Assembly: GCA_034231615.1 (NCBI GenBank)
Contig: CM067310.1
Coordinates: 2,458,010 to 2,522,009 of the forward strand
Length of the DNA stretch: 64,000 nt
Origin: Meghimatium bilineatum
Taxonomy: Eukaryota > Mollusca > Gastropoda > Stylommatophora > Philomycidae
Direction of reading: 5' to 3'
Part shown: one piece after another, positions 45,745 through 53,085 of the stretch
How the letters are laid out: each line of letters starts with the position of its first letter
Numbering within the stretch: the stretch's first letter is position 1
Made by a program: the position numbers and the translations under genes
The notes under the pieces: model-generated
The model's database searches: none
Seen by the model: the letters and a program-made list of their open reading frames with translations, nothing else
Told to the model about the DNA's origin: nothing

Positions 45745-47080
45745 ATTATTATTATTATTATTATTATTGTTATTATTATTGTTATTATTATTGTTATTAT
45801 TATTGTTATTATTATTATTATTATTATTGTTATTATTACATCTATAAGTTTACGTTTGATATCACACACCATAACTCATCTTGGTAGATGTGAAAGATGA
45901 TTTTTGGATGATAATTTGTGCATTGTCTGCGCCGATAGCCAATGAAAATCACGGGAAAATTGGGATCGACCAATGTAAGTTACGCTAATAACTAATAAAG
46001 GGATAGACACATGAGTCCTTGTAGAAGGGGTGATTTCCTATTAGCCAGTAGGTCTTATATCGTAGATGACCATGGCAAATTTAATATAGAGACGTAAATA
46101 AATGATAAATTAGTAACATATCTTCTATTCAAGTCAAACAAGAAAATAAGAGAAGACACCAAACAGAAATATCGTGTACAGCAACAAGAAAATAAGAGAA
46201 GACACCAAACACCAATATGTTTCTACAACAATAAAAAGAAAACGATGGACTTATATCGGACATGTACTTAGAAGGAATGAAAACAGACTGACACTACAAA
46301 CAATCAAAATGTGTGCCAGATGGCACAAGAAAATGAGGAAAACCAAAAGAGAATCTTTGCAGAATAATGGGCCTCAAGAACACACAGTAGCATCACGTCG
46401 CTTGAACTATAAGGTTCTGGTTTCTGCCTTAGGAACCGTATGTGACGCAGACGCCACATAGAATAAGATACATATTCAGGTTGTAGCCATCAACCCGGGA
46501 ATATTTTCAGGTTGTAGCCATCAACCCGGGGATATTTTCAGGTTGTAGCCATCAACCCGGGGATATTTTCAGGTTGTAGCCATCAACCCGGGGATATTTT
46601 CAGGTTGTAGCCATCAACCCGGGGATATTTTCAGGTTGTAGCCATCAACCCGGGGATATTTTCATGTTGTAGCCATCAACCCGGGGATATTTTCAGGTTG
46701 TAGCCATCAACCCGGGGATATTTTCATGTTGTAGCCATCAACCCGGGGATATTTTCAGGTTGTAGCCATCAACCCGGGGATATTTTGGATGTATCGAACA
46801 TGGAGAAGTACGCTATATCAAATTATTCTTCAGAATTTCCTCAAAACGGGAAATTCTAAACGACTTCCCCCTCCCCCACCAAGTGTGACGCGTCTCTGTC
46901 CACGTATATGTCTAGATGTCTTTGCCTGTTATACATACCTTTGGTTTTCAAATCGAGTAATCCTCTAACTTGGGGAACTACTTTCTCGTGTCGATAGTAG
47001 TGATAAGTCTCCCCTTCTTTACTGTCAATCACTCTCGTTCTTTGTAATTTGCCTCGTCCACGACTTATTGAGGTCTCCAT
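28825..47080 (-). CDS. CA8: Carbonic-anhydrase-related protein VIII-like, nine exons, 320 aa
   Basis: Exons in transcript order: 46939-47080, 41880-42074, 38574-38612, 37726-37850, 36749-36844, 33622-33684, 32315-32366, 29937-30049, 28825-28962 (963 nt with the stop). Donors are all GT, acceptors all AG, and intron phases (1,1,1,0,0,0,1,0) match at each junction. Alpha-carbonic-anhydrase landmarks in order: [11 protein letters not shown] and QSPIDL (residues 51-69), LCGGPL, RFHWG (144-148), GSEH (154-157), VHWNS (171-175), [11 protein letters not shown], and DNFRPTQPL near the end. The FHWG, HWNS and FRPTQPL contexts fit CARP VIII best. In CA II numbering His94 is Arg (residue 144), His96 is kept, His119 is Gln (169) and His64 is Tyr (102), so zinc binding and catalysis should be lost. 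There is no signal peptide, which fits cytosolic CARP VIII rather than secreted CARP X/XI. Vertebrate CARP VIII binds the IP3 receptor; that role here is inferred. All introns carry tandem arrays. The first exon is the least certain. Confidence 0.9.
29155..29275. repeat. 35-bp purine-rich repeat, about 3 copies, CARP intron 8
   Basis: Repeated GGAGGTAGGGAGATGTAAAG with small changes, separated from the 50-bp array by diverged GA-rich sequence. Confidence 0.85.
29410..29640. repeat. 50-bp purine-rich array, about 4.5 copies, CARP intron 8
   Basis: Unit contains GCAAGATAGAGGGGAGATGT and ACAAATCAAGATACAGAGGA. Units alternate AGAGAGC / AGAGTGC, giving a 100-bp dimer period. Confidence 0.92.
29937..30049 (-). 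CDS. CA8: CARP exon 8 ([11 protein letters not shown])
   Basis: Acceptor CTCTCTTCAG, donor GTTAGT. It encodes [20 protein letters not shown] and [10 protein letters not shown], including the Thr199-Thr200 pair and Trp209 equivalents. It ends in phase 0 with LPQ. Confidence 0.95.
30130..30520 (+). repeat. Dispersed element H, copy 1 (CARP intron 7)
   Basis: Shares about 390 bp with 52710-53085: GGCGGACCCAGGGTT, AGATAACCAAGATCC, ACATCATTTGGGGAT-like and ATAATGAGTAC segments in order. Unknown class. Confidence 0.8.
30521..30930. repeat. 18-bp array, about 23 copies, CARP intron 7
   Basis: Unit CATGTGCAGGGCAAGTGT. Two units are one base short and so shift all frames; frames are otherwise open on both strands. 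It starts at the edge of a dispersed element (30130-30520). Confidence 0.95.
30931..31490. other. Unassigned sequence, CARP intron 7
   Basis: Nothing recognised apart from a C11 run (about 31300) and a T run. Confidence 0.4.
31497..31697. repeat. 38-bp array, 5 copies, CARP intron 7
   Basis: Units with GATTGTCATTTCTCTGATTT then TGCTGTAAGGTGCTGCAC. Confidence 0.93.
31698..32190 (-). mobile_element. LINE-F-like 3' fragment (CARP intron 7)
   Basis: Minus strand reads [20 protein letters not shown] and [12 protein letters not shown], then RRRWIQGV; stops present. Confidence 0.8.
32315..32366 (-). CDS. CA8: CARP exon 7 (52 nt)
   Basis: Acceptor ATAATTAG, donor GTTTGT (weak), phase 0 to 1. It encodes [17 protein letters not shown], equivalent to the GKxKT...FNPNTLLP loop of CARP VIII. 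Its 1-nt overhang completes Asp with exon 8. A lone ORF scan would miss it. Confidence 0.82.
32550..32650 (+). repeat. Dispersed repeat B, diverged copy (CARP intron 6)
   Basis: Shares CAAACTTCTGTAGATT, CTGGAGAACGAAATGC and ATCTGTGCAA with the family. No support for an exon here. Confidence 0.55.
32660..33036. other. Unassigned sequence, CARP intron 6
   Basis: C10 tract at 32697-32706; otherwise no repeat or exon recognised. Confidence 0.4.
33037..33660 (-). repeat. 52-bp array of an exon-intron junction, 12 copies
   Basis: Minus-strand unit: 39 nt from the end of CARP exon 6 (AAAGTC...TACAAG) plus 13 nt of intron (GTACGTTTATATT). The copy nearest the acceptor (33619) is the working junction. 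All twelve keep AAGGTACGTTTA; exonic parts differ by a few single-base changes. Confidence 0.97.
33622..33684 (-). CDS. CA8: CARP exon 6 (63 nt), donor copied 11 more times downstream
   Basis: Acceptor TTTTCAG, donor GTACGT, phase 0 to 0. It encodes [21 protein letters not shown], matching the CARP VIII segment after the HGI strand. The last 39 nt and the donor are the unit of the 52-bp array that follows in intron 6. Confidence 0.94.
33741..33957. mobile_element. Foldback MITE family, copy 4 (CARP intron 5)
   Basis: Arms TATAAGACCTCTGCACATAA and CCCTACATAGGTCTTCTATA, centre TTTGGAGTC...GATTCAAA. Starts about 55 bp beyond exon 6's acceptor. Confidence 0.8.
34325..36052. repeat. 35-bp array, about 49 copies, in CARP intron 5
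   Basis: Unit contains CAGAGACACTAACGTTGTGC then TTGACAAATGACACT. The first few units are eroded by deletions. Two subtypes (GTGC or GTAC after AACGTT) form blocks. Confidence 0.97.
36355..36690. repeat. 32-bp AT-rich array, CARP intron 5
   Basis: About ten units built on AACAAAATCACATAAAAACT, with ends alternating between TATATATTT and AAATGTTTA. It stops about 60 bp short of exon 5. Confidence 0.9.
36749..36844 (-). CDS. CA8: CARP exon 5 (VHWNS, His119 to Gln)
   Basis: 96 nt, phase 0 to 0, donor GTAAGG; the acceptor ends TTTCTAAG, an uncommon AAG. It encodes IQFVHWNS and the helix [18 protein letters not shown]. The residue matching zinc ligand His119 is Gln. Confidence 0.94.
36955..37092 (+). 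mobile_element. LINE-B fragment (CARP intron 4)
   Basis: Reads [20 protein letters not shown] then [11 protein letters not shown], antisense to the gene. Confidence 0.85.
37158..37475. repeat. 16-bp array, about 20 copies, CARP intron 4
   Basis: Near-identical units of AGTAACTTAACCAGCA, directly followed by a tRNA-derived SINE. Confidence 0.95.
37485..37602 (-). mobile_element. tRNA-derived SINE, family 2 (CARP intron 4)
   Basis: Minus strand: GATCTCCATGGCGTAGTGGT then TAAGCC (A box) and CACGGGTTCGAATCACG (B box), the best-preserved head of this family. Confidence 0.88.
37726..37850 (-). CDS. CA8: CARP exon 4 (zinc-site exon, His94 to Arg)
   Basis: Acceptor TCCTCAG, donor GTATGG. It encodes [18 protein letters not shown] and RGSEHRVNH. 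Active CAs have HxHWG here; this has RxHWG, the substitution typical of CARPs. Glu106 and His107 in GSEH are kept. Confidence 0.95.
37931..38195. repeat. 40-bp array, about 6.5 copies, CARP intron 3
   Basis: Unit contains ACATAACTTTATAGAAAACT and TGATTACATGTGGGAG; the last unit is diverged. It lies between exons 3 and 4. Confidence 0.94.
38328..38425. repeat. Short tandem duplication (about 45-50 bp, 2-2.5 copies)
   Basis: GTTTTCATCAATAGCTACCA then CACCCCC and TTGTTGCTACGCCACT, repeated with a C-tract length change. Confidence 0.75.
38574..38612 (-). CDS. CA8: CARP exon 3 (39-nt microexon)
   Basis: Acceptor CCATCAG, donor GTAAGT, phase 1 at both ends. It encodes [13 protein letters not shown], which bridges the strand after NNGY to LCGGPL. 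It was found only by joining phases between exons 2 and 4. Confidence 0.88.
38613..38849. other. Unassigned AT-rich sequence, CARP intron 2
   Basis: No repeat or exon recognised. Confidence 0.4.
38850..39215 (+). mobile_element. LINE-A 3' fragment (CARP intron 2)
   Basis: [10 protein letters not shown] region, RGRQRYK, then [20 protein letters not shown] and a (GAT)n tail, with frameshifts. Confidence 0.85.
39308..39380. mobile_element. Foldback MITE family, right-arm fragment
   Basis: TATATAAATAGTCACCAAAG then GAATAATCAAAAAC matches the right arms of the complete copies. Confidence 0.6.
39500..39965 (+). mobile_element. LINE-B 3' fragment (CARP intron 2)
   Basis: [34 protein letters not shown], then [10 protein letters not shown] and ITTGKIKGR; ends TTGATTGATTGA. 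Stops and an A-run frameshift. Confidence 0.88.
40008..40330 (-). mobile_element. LINE-D 3' fragment (CARP intron 2)
   Basis: Minus strand [20 protein letters not shown] parallels VRRMIGVSLRDKIRNEE of the copy at 54160. Confidence 0.8.
40395..40830. repeat. 14-bp array (CATGTTGTTGCATC), CARP intron 2
   Basis: Units of 14 bp are mixed with 11-bp variants (CTATGTTGCAT). The overlapping ORFs it yields (HVVASMLL types) are not genes. Confidence 0.92.
41072..41135. repeat. Short inverted repeat
   Basis: TAGATGACATGCC is mirrored by GGCATGTCATCTA about 37 bp away. Confidence 0.75.
41290..41410 (+). mobile_element. RNase H-type LINE 3' tail (CARP intron 2)
   Basis: CGGAGCACTTATGGGAATGC then CAGTTTCTAATCAAGAATCA matches the tail of the element at 25577-26012. 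Confidence 0.75.
41880..42074 (-). CDS. CA8: CARP exon 2 (EWG...QSPIDL)
   Basis: Acceptor CTTTCAG, donor GTAAAT. Encodes residues 49-112 with [11 protein letters not shown] and QSPIDL, hallmarks of the N-terminal alpha-CA fold. The ILNNGH motif reads ILNNGY, so the proton-shuttle His64 is Tyr. Confidence 0.93.
42150..42260 (+). mobile_element. LINE-A 3' tip (CARP intron 1)
   Basis: AGATGGACAGATCTAGCAGT to GTTGCGGAGACGGC, the end of the LINE-A ORF with a short GATGATG tail. Confidence 0.75.
42545..42690. repeat. 58-bp repeat, about 2.5 copies, CARP intron 1
   Basis: Repeated CTTAGCGTCACCCAAACTTGG segments, moderately diverged. Confidence 0.75.
42690..43700. repeat. 30-bp AT-rich array split by a LINE insertion
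   Basis: Units around ATTTACCAAGAAATACCAAT run to 43075. A minus-strand LINE fragment (43076-43638) follows, and AATACCAATATATATATA resumes at 43639. Confidence 0.88.
43076..43638 (-). mobile_element. LINE-B 3' fragment inserted in an AT-rich array
   Basis: Minus strand: [52 protein letters not shown] and [15 protein letters not shown]; the frame is open over about 180 codons. (ATC)n tail at 43076. One of the least decayed copies here. Confidence 0.93.
43960..44180 (+). mobile_element. Decayed LINE RT fragment (CARP intron 1)
   Basis: [18 protein letters not shown] then, after a frameshift, [11 protein letters not shown] and FDREIEAR, the KT-EAM...YLGG..D-EI pattern of RT palm ends. Confidence 0.65.
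44181..44925. other. Unassigned sequence, CARP intron 1
   Basis: No gene or repeat recognised. Confidence 0.4.
44930..45268. repeat. 18-bp array, about 19 copies, CARP intron 1
   Basis: Unit GAGGTCCGACAAGAGAGT. Because 18 is divisible by 3 and the unit lacks stops in most frames, it yields ORFs in four frames at once. Confidence 0.95.
45580..45838. repeat. Trinucleotide microsatellite (TTA/TTG/CTG)n
   Basis: An 86-triplet run changes from TTA to TTG/CTG and back to TTA. It yields homopolymer ORFs such as poly-Leu on the plus strand. Confidence 0.97.
46130..46465 (+). mobile_element. LINE-G 3' fragment (CARP intron 1)
   Basis: [20 protein letters not shown] and [20 protein letters not shown]. 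This is the uninterrupted counterpart of the array-split copy at 2340-3105. A ~50-bp tandem duplication lies at 46140-46215. Confidence 0.82.
46474..46784. repeat. 31-bp array, 10 copies, CARP intron 1
   Basis: Near-identical units with GTTGTAGCCATCAACCCGGG then GATATTTTCAG; ends about 155 bp from exon 1's donor. Confidence 0.95.
46939..47080 (-). CDS. CA8: CARP exon 1 (start codon exon)
   Basis: It opens with ATG at 47078-47080 and runs 47 codons plus one base to a GTATGT donor. The lone G joins AC of exon 2 to make Asp48. The choice rests on phase, donor quality and position, not on conserved residues: CARP VIII N-termini vary. A different first exon is possible. Confidence 0.5.
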
Positions 47081-47129
47081 AAGGAAATGTCTTTATTTAC
47101 AAGCAATTATGTCTGTTGTTGAATAAGTC

Positions 47130-47147
47130 TTATATTTTATATATATA
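47130..47147 (-). promoter_or_regulatory. TATA-like tract upstream of the CARP start
   Basis: The minus strand reads ATATATATAAAATATAA about 50 nt before the ATG. The local sequence is generally AT-rich, so this is only a candidate TATA box. Confidence 0.25.
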
Positions 47148-47224
47148 TGCCTATTACAGTGGTTACGGATACCTGGAGTTAGCCTAGTGGCAGATACATG
47201 AATTAATGAGAGATGTGACAGATA

Positions 47225-48020
47225 TATTCATTAATGACAGAAATGACAGAGGCTGATAGTAACGACAGAGGCTGACAGAAATGACAGAGGCTGAGAGAAA
47301 TGACAGAGGCTTACAGAAATGACAGAGGCTGACAGAAATGACAGAGGCTGACAGAAATGACAGAGGCTGACAGAAATGACAGAGGCTGACAGAAATGACA
47401 GAGGCTGACGGAAATGACAGAGGCTGACAGTAATGACAGAGGCTGACAGTAATGACAGAGGATGACAGTAATGACAGAGGATGATAGAGGCTGACAGTAA
47501 TGACAGAAATGACAGAGACTGACAGTAATGGCAGAGGATGACAGTAATTACAGAAATGACAGGGGCTGACAATAAAGACAGAAATGACAGGGGCTGACAA
47601 TAAAGACGGAAATGACAGAGGCTGACAGTAATGACAGAGGCTGACAGAAATGACAGAGGCTGACAGAAATGACAGAGGCTGACAGAAATGACAGAGGATG
47701 ACAGTAATGACAGAGGATGACAGAGGCTGACAGAAATTACAGAGGCTGACAGAAATGACAGAGGCTGACAGAAATGACAGAGGCTGACAGTAATGACAGA
47801 GGATGACAGTAATGACAGAGGATGATAGAGGCTGACAGTAATGACAGAAATGACAGAGACTGACAGTAATGACAGAGGATGACAGTAATTACAGAAAGGA
47901 CAGAGGCTGACAGTAATGGCAGAAATAACAGGGGCTGACAATAAAGACAGAAATGACAGGGGCTGACAATAAAGACAGAAATGAAAGGGGCTGACACTAA
48001 TGAGAGAAGTGGAAGAGACA
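47225..48020. repeat. 19-bp array rich in TGACAG, upstream of the CARP gene
   Basis: About 40 diverged units of GCTGACAGAAATGACAGAG, with 12-bp variants. Each full unit carries two TGACAG hexamers. The array lies 145-940 bp upstream of the CARP start codon. Long ORFs across it are a by-product of repetition. Confidence 0.92.
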
Positions 48021-48235
48021 GACAATAAAATAATTTAAATGGCTGCGTCTGTGAAGCCTAGAAAGCTAGTCTCCTGCTTTTTACCAAAAATAATTAGTAC
48101 AGTTCTTTCACCATCTACCCACCCCCCCCCCTCCATCACAATCGCTCCCCTGCTAGGAACATCATGTAGAGCTTAGAATAAATGTTCTCTTGGTAAATCT
48201 ATATAGAATTGTGTTATGAATTAGTGTCGAAGAAC

Positions 48236-48468
48236 GTGATCTTGCACCAGTGATAAACTCAGTAGTTATTGTTTGATCTTGCGCCAGTGATAAACTCAGT
48301 AGTTATTGTTTGATCTTGCACCAGTGATAAACTCAGTAGTTATTGTTTGATCTTGCGCCAGTGATAAACTCAGTAGTTATTGTTTGATCTTGCACCAGTG
48401 ATAAACTCAGTAGTTATTGTTTGATCTTGCACCAGTGATAAACTCAGTAGTTATTGTTTGATCTTTAT
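48236..48468. repeat. 37-bp array, about 6 copies
   Basis: Unit GATCTTGCACCAGTGATAAA then CTCAGTAGTTATTGTTT. Confidence 0.95.
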
Positions 48469-48724
48469 TTGGCTGTTTTCTCATCAGATTCTCATTGTTT
48501 CAGTTTAGAGCTTATTAAAGAAAAGCGTCACCTTCGCTGTCTAAAATCCTAGCTATTCAGTGTCCATGTTATTTGACAATGTATAGCAACTGGTATGATA
48601 CTTCAGAGATAGATTCAATCAGCTATTATTGCTGTTGACCACCGATGTTTTAAATGATTATTAACTCTTTAACTCCGTCAAGCTGCTGTACAAAAAAAAA
48701 CCCACTTAGGCACATTAGTTGATT

Positions 48725-49000
48725 CAGTGTCATGTGACGTTCTCCAGAACTTTGTCTTCCCAATGAACTCCCTGAACCTCTCTCTGTTTTGGGCGATGTG
48801 GCTTGCATTTTCCAACGAGTTATTCAATATTATCTTTAATGTCGTCAGTCCATCTTCTTCTTGGTCTGCTCTTTCTCCTCCACCCACATGTTCTGCCCTC
48901 CATAATTTTACTTTCATCATTTTTAATGATGGTTGGAGTTTATCTCTTGAGTTTCCAACATTTTCCAACATTTTCCAATATTAACCATTACGAATTTCGA
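48725..49000 (-). mobile_element. LINE-F 3' end
   Basis: Minus strand reads NSLENASHIAQNRERFREFI then GKTKFWRTSHDTE; same tail as 96-640. Confidence 0.78.
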
Positions 49001-49034
49001 TGCACAATATCGTCGTAGTTGTGCTAGTAATCCG

Positions 49035-49258
49035 CTAAAGTCTTCACTTCTATTAAATCTTCACTTTTATGAAATCTTCACTTTTATAAAATCTTCACTT
49101 CTATCAAATCTTAACTTCTATTAAATCTTCACTTTTATCAAATATTCACTTCTATTAATTCTTCACTTTTATCAAATCTTCACTTTTATCAAATCTTCAC
49201 TTTTATCAAATTTTCACTTCTATCACATCTTCACTATTATCAAATCTTCACTTTTATA
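49035..49258. repeat. 17-bp array, about 13 copies
   Basis: Unit ATCTTCACTTTTATCAA with CTAT/TTAT variants. Confidence 0.93.
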
Positions 49259-49559
49259 GTGAGCTCTGAATACATTACGGCACGACAGGAAAACCGTGAC
49301 GGGGACAAAGAGTTAATGTGAGATATTCCTTCCAGAACTTAATCTTCTTTATAGACTGAAGTTTTCACGATTCGCAACGAATTGACTTTTTTTACCCAGT
49401 GACATGGAAACACTGAAGAGTCTCATGTCCATCGCCTTTTCCCCTATCACCAGCGACATTATGTCCATGAATAGTATTACTATGCTAACACAGTTAGTAA
49501 ATAATATATGTTATTATATCTATGTGGCGTGTCCTATACAGAACGTTGAGCTCATTTCC

Positions 49560-49960
49560 ACGCTGTAAGTCTCTTACTTCTGTACAAGCTGCCCAGCCTA
49601 TTCCAGTGTCATGTTAAGAAGGTCTGATATCCTGTGTCCGTAGTAGTCTTGGTCTGCCTATTGTTCTCTTACCTGGAACTTTTACCTCCATTATTAATCT
49701 TTCTAAACCATTGTGACTTTTTATATGTCCAAATTATGTTTATGTTATCTTGAGTTTTTAAAAAAATAGTTTTCAGGAGCCAGTTTCCTTCAATGTTCAA
49801 GTCTTTTCGGACGTCTTTCCATGATATTCTTACGATATTTCTATAAGATTGCATTTCGAATGCCGATATTGTCTGTTCCATTTCAGATTGTCATTTCCCA
49901 CGTCTCAGCCCATATGTTGCCACTGGAAAAATCTATTTTCTTAACAGTGGTAATATTTTA
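49560..49960 (-). mobile_element. LINE-F 3' fragment, second copy
   Basis: Minus strand FEMQSYRNIVRISWKDVRKD, then a stop-ridden 3' part (TKTTTDTGYQTFL). Confidence 0.75.
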
Positions 49961-50164
49961 CTTCTGTTTGACCCTTGCCATAGATTTTCCTCTGTGATAA
50001 TTTTATATCTTATTACATTGAAATTCCGTTATAACAACTTGGTGGGGACCGAGGAAATATACACGTAATAACAGAAATTCGTTATATACAGTGCAATTAA
50101 TAAAGAATAAATATAATAGGGAATGTTGAAAAATGTTCTTATTTAGGGAAGTTTATATATAATA

Positions 50165-50345
50165 AGGTTGCATCAATCAATATCAATAAAACCCGTAACC
50201 CTTCAGGGTCGTAGGGGTACCACATTGGAAGCTTCAGCACACAGAGTCCTCCAGCGAATTCTATCCTCAGCGATGCGGAAGAGTGTGGAAATATCTAGCC
50301 CTGTCCATTCCTTGATGTTGTCCGTCCATGTCTTTATTTGTCCTC
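50165..50345 (-). mobile_element. LINE-C 3' end
   Basis: Minus strand reads IKTWTDNIKEW, IRWRTLCAEASNVVPLRP and a GATT-type tail, as at 27190-27335. Confidence 0.85.
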
Positions 50346-50689
50346 TTCTGAATAAGGTTGCATATCATGGACAGAATGCAGCTGTGTCTTTCTCTGTCTT
50401 TCTTTATCCCCTTCCTTGTTGCTAGGTGCGTACCTTTAAACCTCTGACTTAAGTCCAGTTTGGTTATATCAGACCTTTTTGATCATCAAAAAAATGGAAG
50501 CTGTGGTTCAGGGAACTATACTTTCCGAGATATATTGCACAGTGATTATTATAGCAGCGATGACAGACATTGGAAATTCCTGCAGATCTTAGCGGATATT
50601 CCCGTTTCTGTAAGTGTCATCTTCATCGGGTTTTCATTATCTTGCGTTCATCTTTTTCCTATGTCTGGTTGTTGATCCAGCAGTCCATG

Positions 50690-51430
50690 GGCTCATGCCC
50701 TTTTACCCAATGCCATTGTGTGATATATCAAATGACGTATTAATTCCAGAACGTTGTCTTCATCGTCAGCGCTCTGAACTCGACTCTGTCTTGGGCGAGC
50801 AGGTCTGCGTTGATCAGGGACAATTTCATACACTCTAGAATATCCTTAATCCATCGTCTTCTTGGTCTTCCTCTTGTGTTTCCTGTATATCTACCTTCAA
50901 GAATCAGTTTGTACATACTGTATTATCTCTGTGTGTGTCAAACACATTTAGTGTGTACTTATGATTGTATTTAGAAGCCTACCAACATTGTTTAATTTCA
51001 GTATTTTGAAAGCTGTGTATTTTCAAAGAAGCTGTAGTTCTTCTTTTTCTCTGTCCGTGATATTCGTACAATCTTTCTGTAGTACTCCAATTCAAATGAA
51101 TTTTTCCTTTTTGATATTGTATTGTTTGAAGTCCCGATCTCACAGCCGTATGTTGCCACTGGGAAAACACATGTCGTATGTTGCCACTGGGAAAACACAT
51201 GTCGTATGTTGCCACTGGGAAAACACATGTCGTATATTGCCACTGGGAAAACACATGTCGTATGTTGCCACTGGGAAAACACATGTCGTATGTTGCCACT
51301 GGGAAAACACATGTCGTATGTTGCCACTGAGAAAACACATGTCGTATGTTGCCACTGAGAAAACACATGTCGTATGTTGCCACTGAGAAAACACATGTCG
51401 TATGTTGCCACTGAGAAAACACATGATCTA
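50690..51430 (-). mobile_element. LINE-F-related 3' fragment with internal array
   Basis: Minus strand: ATYGCEIGT, then YYRKIVRISRTEKKKN, later RRPRRRWIKDILE-like and a decayed tail. A 28-bp array expanded exactly at the ATYGCE segment. Confidence 0.82.
51150..51430. repeat. 28-bp array, about 10 copies, inside a LINE
   Basis: Unit ATGTTGCCACTGGGAAAACA then CATGTCGT; distal units have GAGAAAA instead of GGGAAAA. Confidence 0.96.
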
Positions 51431-51724
51431 TACAAGATTATTTTATTATCATTATTACCTCTTTGACATATCGTACGTTTTGATTTGTGTTCATTTGAAA
51501 TCATTTAATTGCGAATCATCTTTTTATCTGAAGCACACATTCCTAGGAACTGTTTATATTTTCTCCCAGATGTTCGAATTTGTTTGCACGGTCCCAGTTC
51601 TATATTGTCCATTTTGTTTTGTGGTTTTTCTCACTGTTCGTCTTCGTAGTTTTAAGAAGTGTATGTATGTATATATATATAAAGGTACTAATACTGTAAC
51701 GATAAATGGTAATTAACAGAGTTA

Positions 51725-51805
51725 TCACAACCTATAACCACCTATAACCTTCTATAACAACATATAAGCACCTATAACCATCTATAACCACCTATAACCA
51801 TATAT
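51725..51805. repeat. Short ~11-bp repeat (ACCTATAACCA)
   Basis: About seven diverged units. Confidence 0.8.
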
Positions 51806-52385
51806 GTCGGAAATCACAATATTAAAAGTGAGTTGTCATTTAACGTTAAAATCTGAAGTCTAAACATTTTAAATCTAAATACTGGCAACGTTATCTATAT
51901 GAACTACACAAATTCATACAGTTAGTTCGTATGAATCTCTTTTTACGACCAGATAACGGGCGTGTCCAGTATTTATATGTTAGCTTGCTCGTGTGCCGTG
52001 ACGTCATACTAATAACAATCTCGCGGTTATTTAAGCGATATCTCAGTAATTGCTGTCAGTCACGTCGAGTTTCTGTACGGCTGCTGTGTACCCACGTCGT
52101 TAAATACCAACTCGTGGTAACCATGTAACACGCTAGCGACAATGAATGAGTCTGGTTCGACATTATGTATGCCATCTACTCACTTGTCTAATTCCTGCGT
52201 ACTCAAGTTCATAATTGTCAATCGATAGATTGCCACAACGAGTGTGTAGGTATTTAGACACGGCTCTAGCAAATCAATGTCTGTATACCTAAGTCAGTTT
52301 TACAGGCACTCCGTACGTGTTAGTTGGATAAACTCCTTCATTCAGATTTTTCTTAATGTTTTTATTGTTAATTACATTTTTACGC
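51806..52385. other. Unassigned sequence
   Basis: A 65-codon plus-strand ORF (51931-52128) has no recognisable motif. Nothing else seen. Confidence 0.35.
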
Positions 52386-52389
52386 GTAA

Positions 52390-52690
52390 TCTCTCTCTCT
52401 CTCTCTCTCTCTATGCACATATATATATCGTTATATCTCTCTCAATCTTTATCTCTACCTATCTATACATGTATATCTCTCTCAATCTTTATCTCTACCT
52501 ATCTATACATGTATATCTCTCTCAATCTTTATCTCTACCTATCTATACATGTATATCTCTCTCAATCTTTATCTCTACCTATCTATACATGTATATCTCT
52601 CTCAATCTTTATCTCTACCTATCTATACATGTATATCTCTCTCAATCTTTATCTCTACCTATCTATACATGTATATCTCTCTCTGTATCT
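52390..52690. repeat. (TC)n followed by a 40-bp array, about 6.5 copies
   Basis: Unit ATCTCTACCTATCTATACAT then GTATATCTCTCTCAATCTTT. Confidence 0.95.
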
Positions 52691-52709
52691 CATTTTATCT
52701 CTCTCCAGG

Positions 52710-53085
52710 GGTGCACAGGGAACGCAATACTCTAGGCGGACCCAGGGTTAGCAGATAACCAAGATCCCAAATCTACCTCCTCGCGGTGCACTCTGGAAAC
52801 AGAAATACAGCAGCTCGTGCTGATTCTGGCCACATCATTTGGGGATCGTGTCCGAGAATGTGGAGGTAGCAGATGGAAAGAGACAATATCTCCGACACCA
52901 TCAGCAACAACACATACAGCGACACTGTCGACATACAGTGACGCCTGTTAGTCCACTCAGAACATTAGAGGGGAGGCCAATGTAAAAAGCACGTAAAGGT
53001 GGTTGAATGGAGAGAAACAAATATATGTCATAATGAGTACAATGACACAATGAAAGGGCAGAACAGCGCCAGAGGGCAGCGCGAA
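52710..53085 (+). repeat. Dispersed element H, copy 2
   Basis: Collinear with 30130-30520 over about 380 bp; class unknown. Confidence 0.8.

Noticed and set aside
45483..45900. Poly-Leu, poly-Cys and similar ORFs
   Set aside because: Trinucleotide microsatellite read in different frames.
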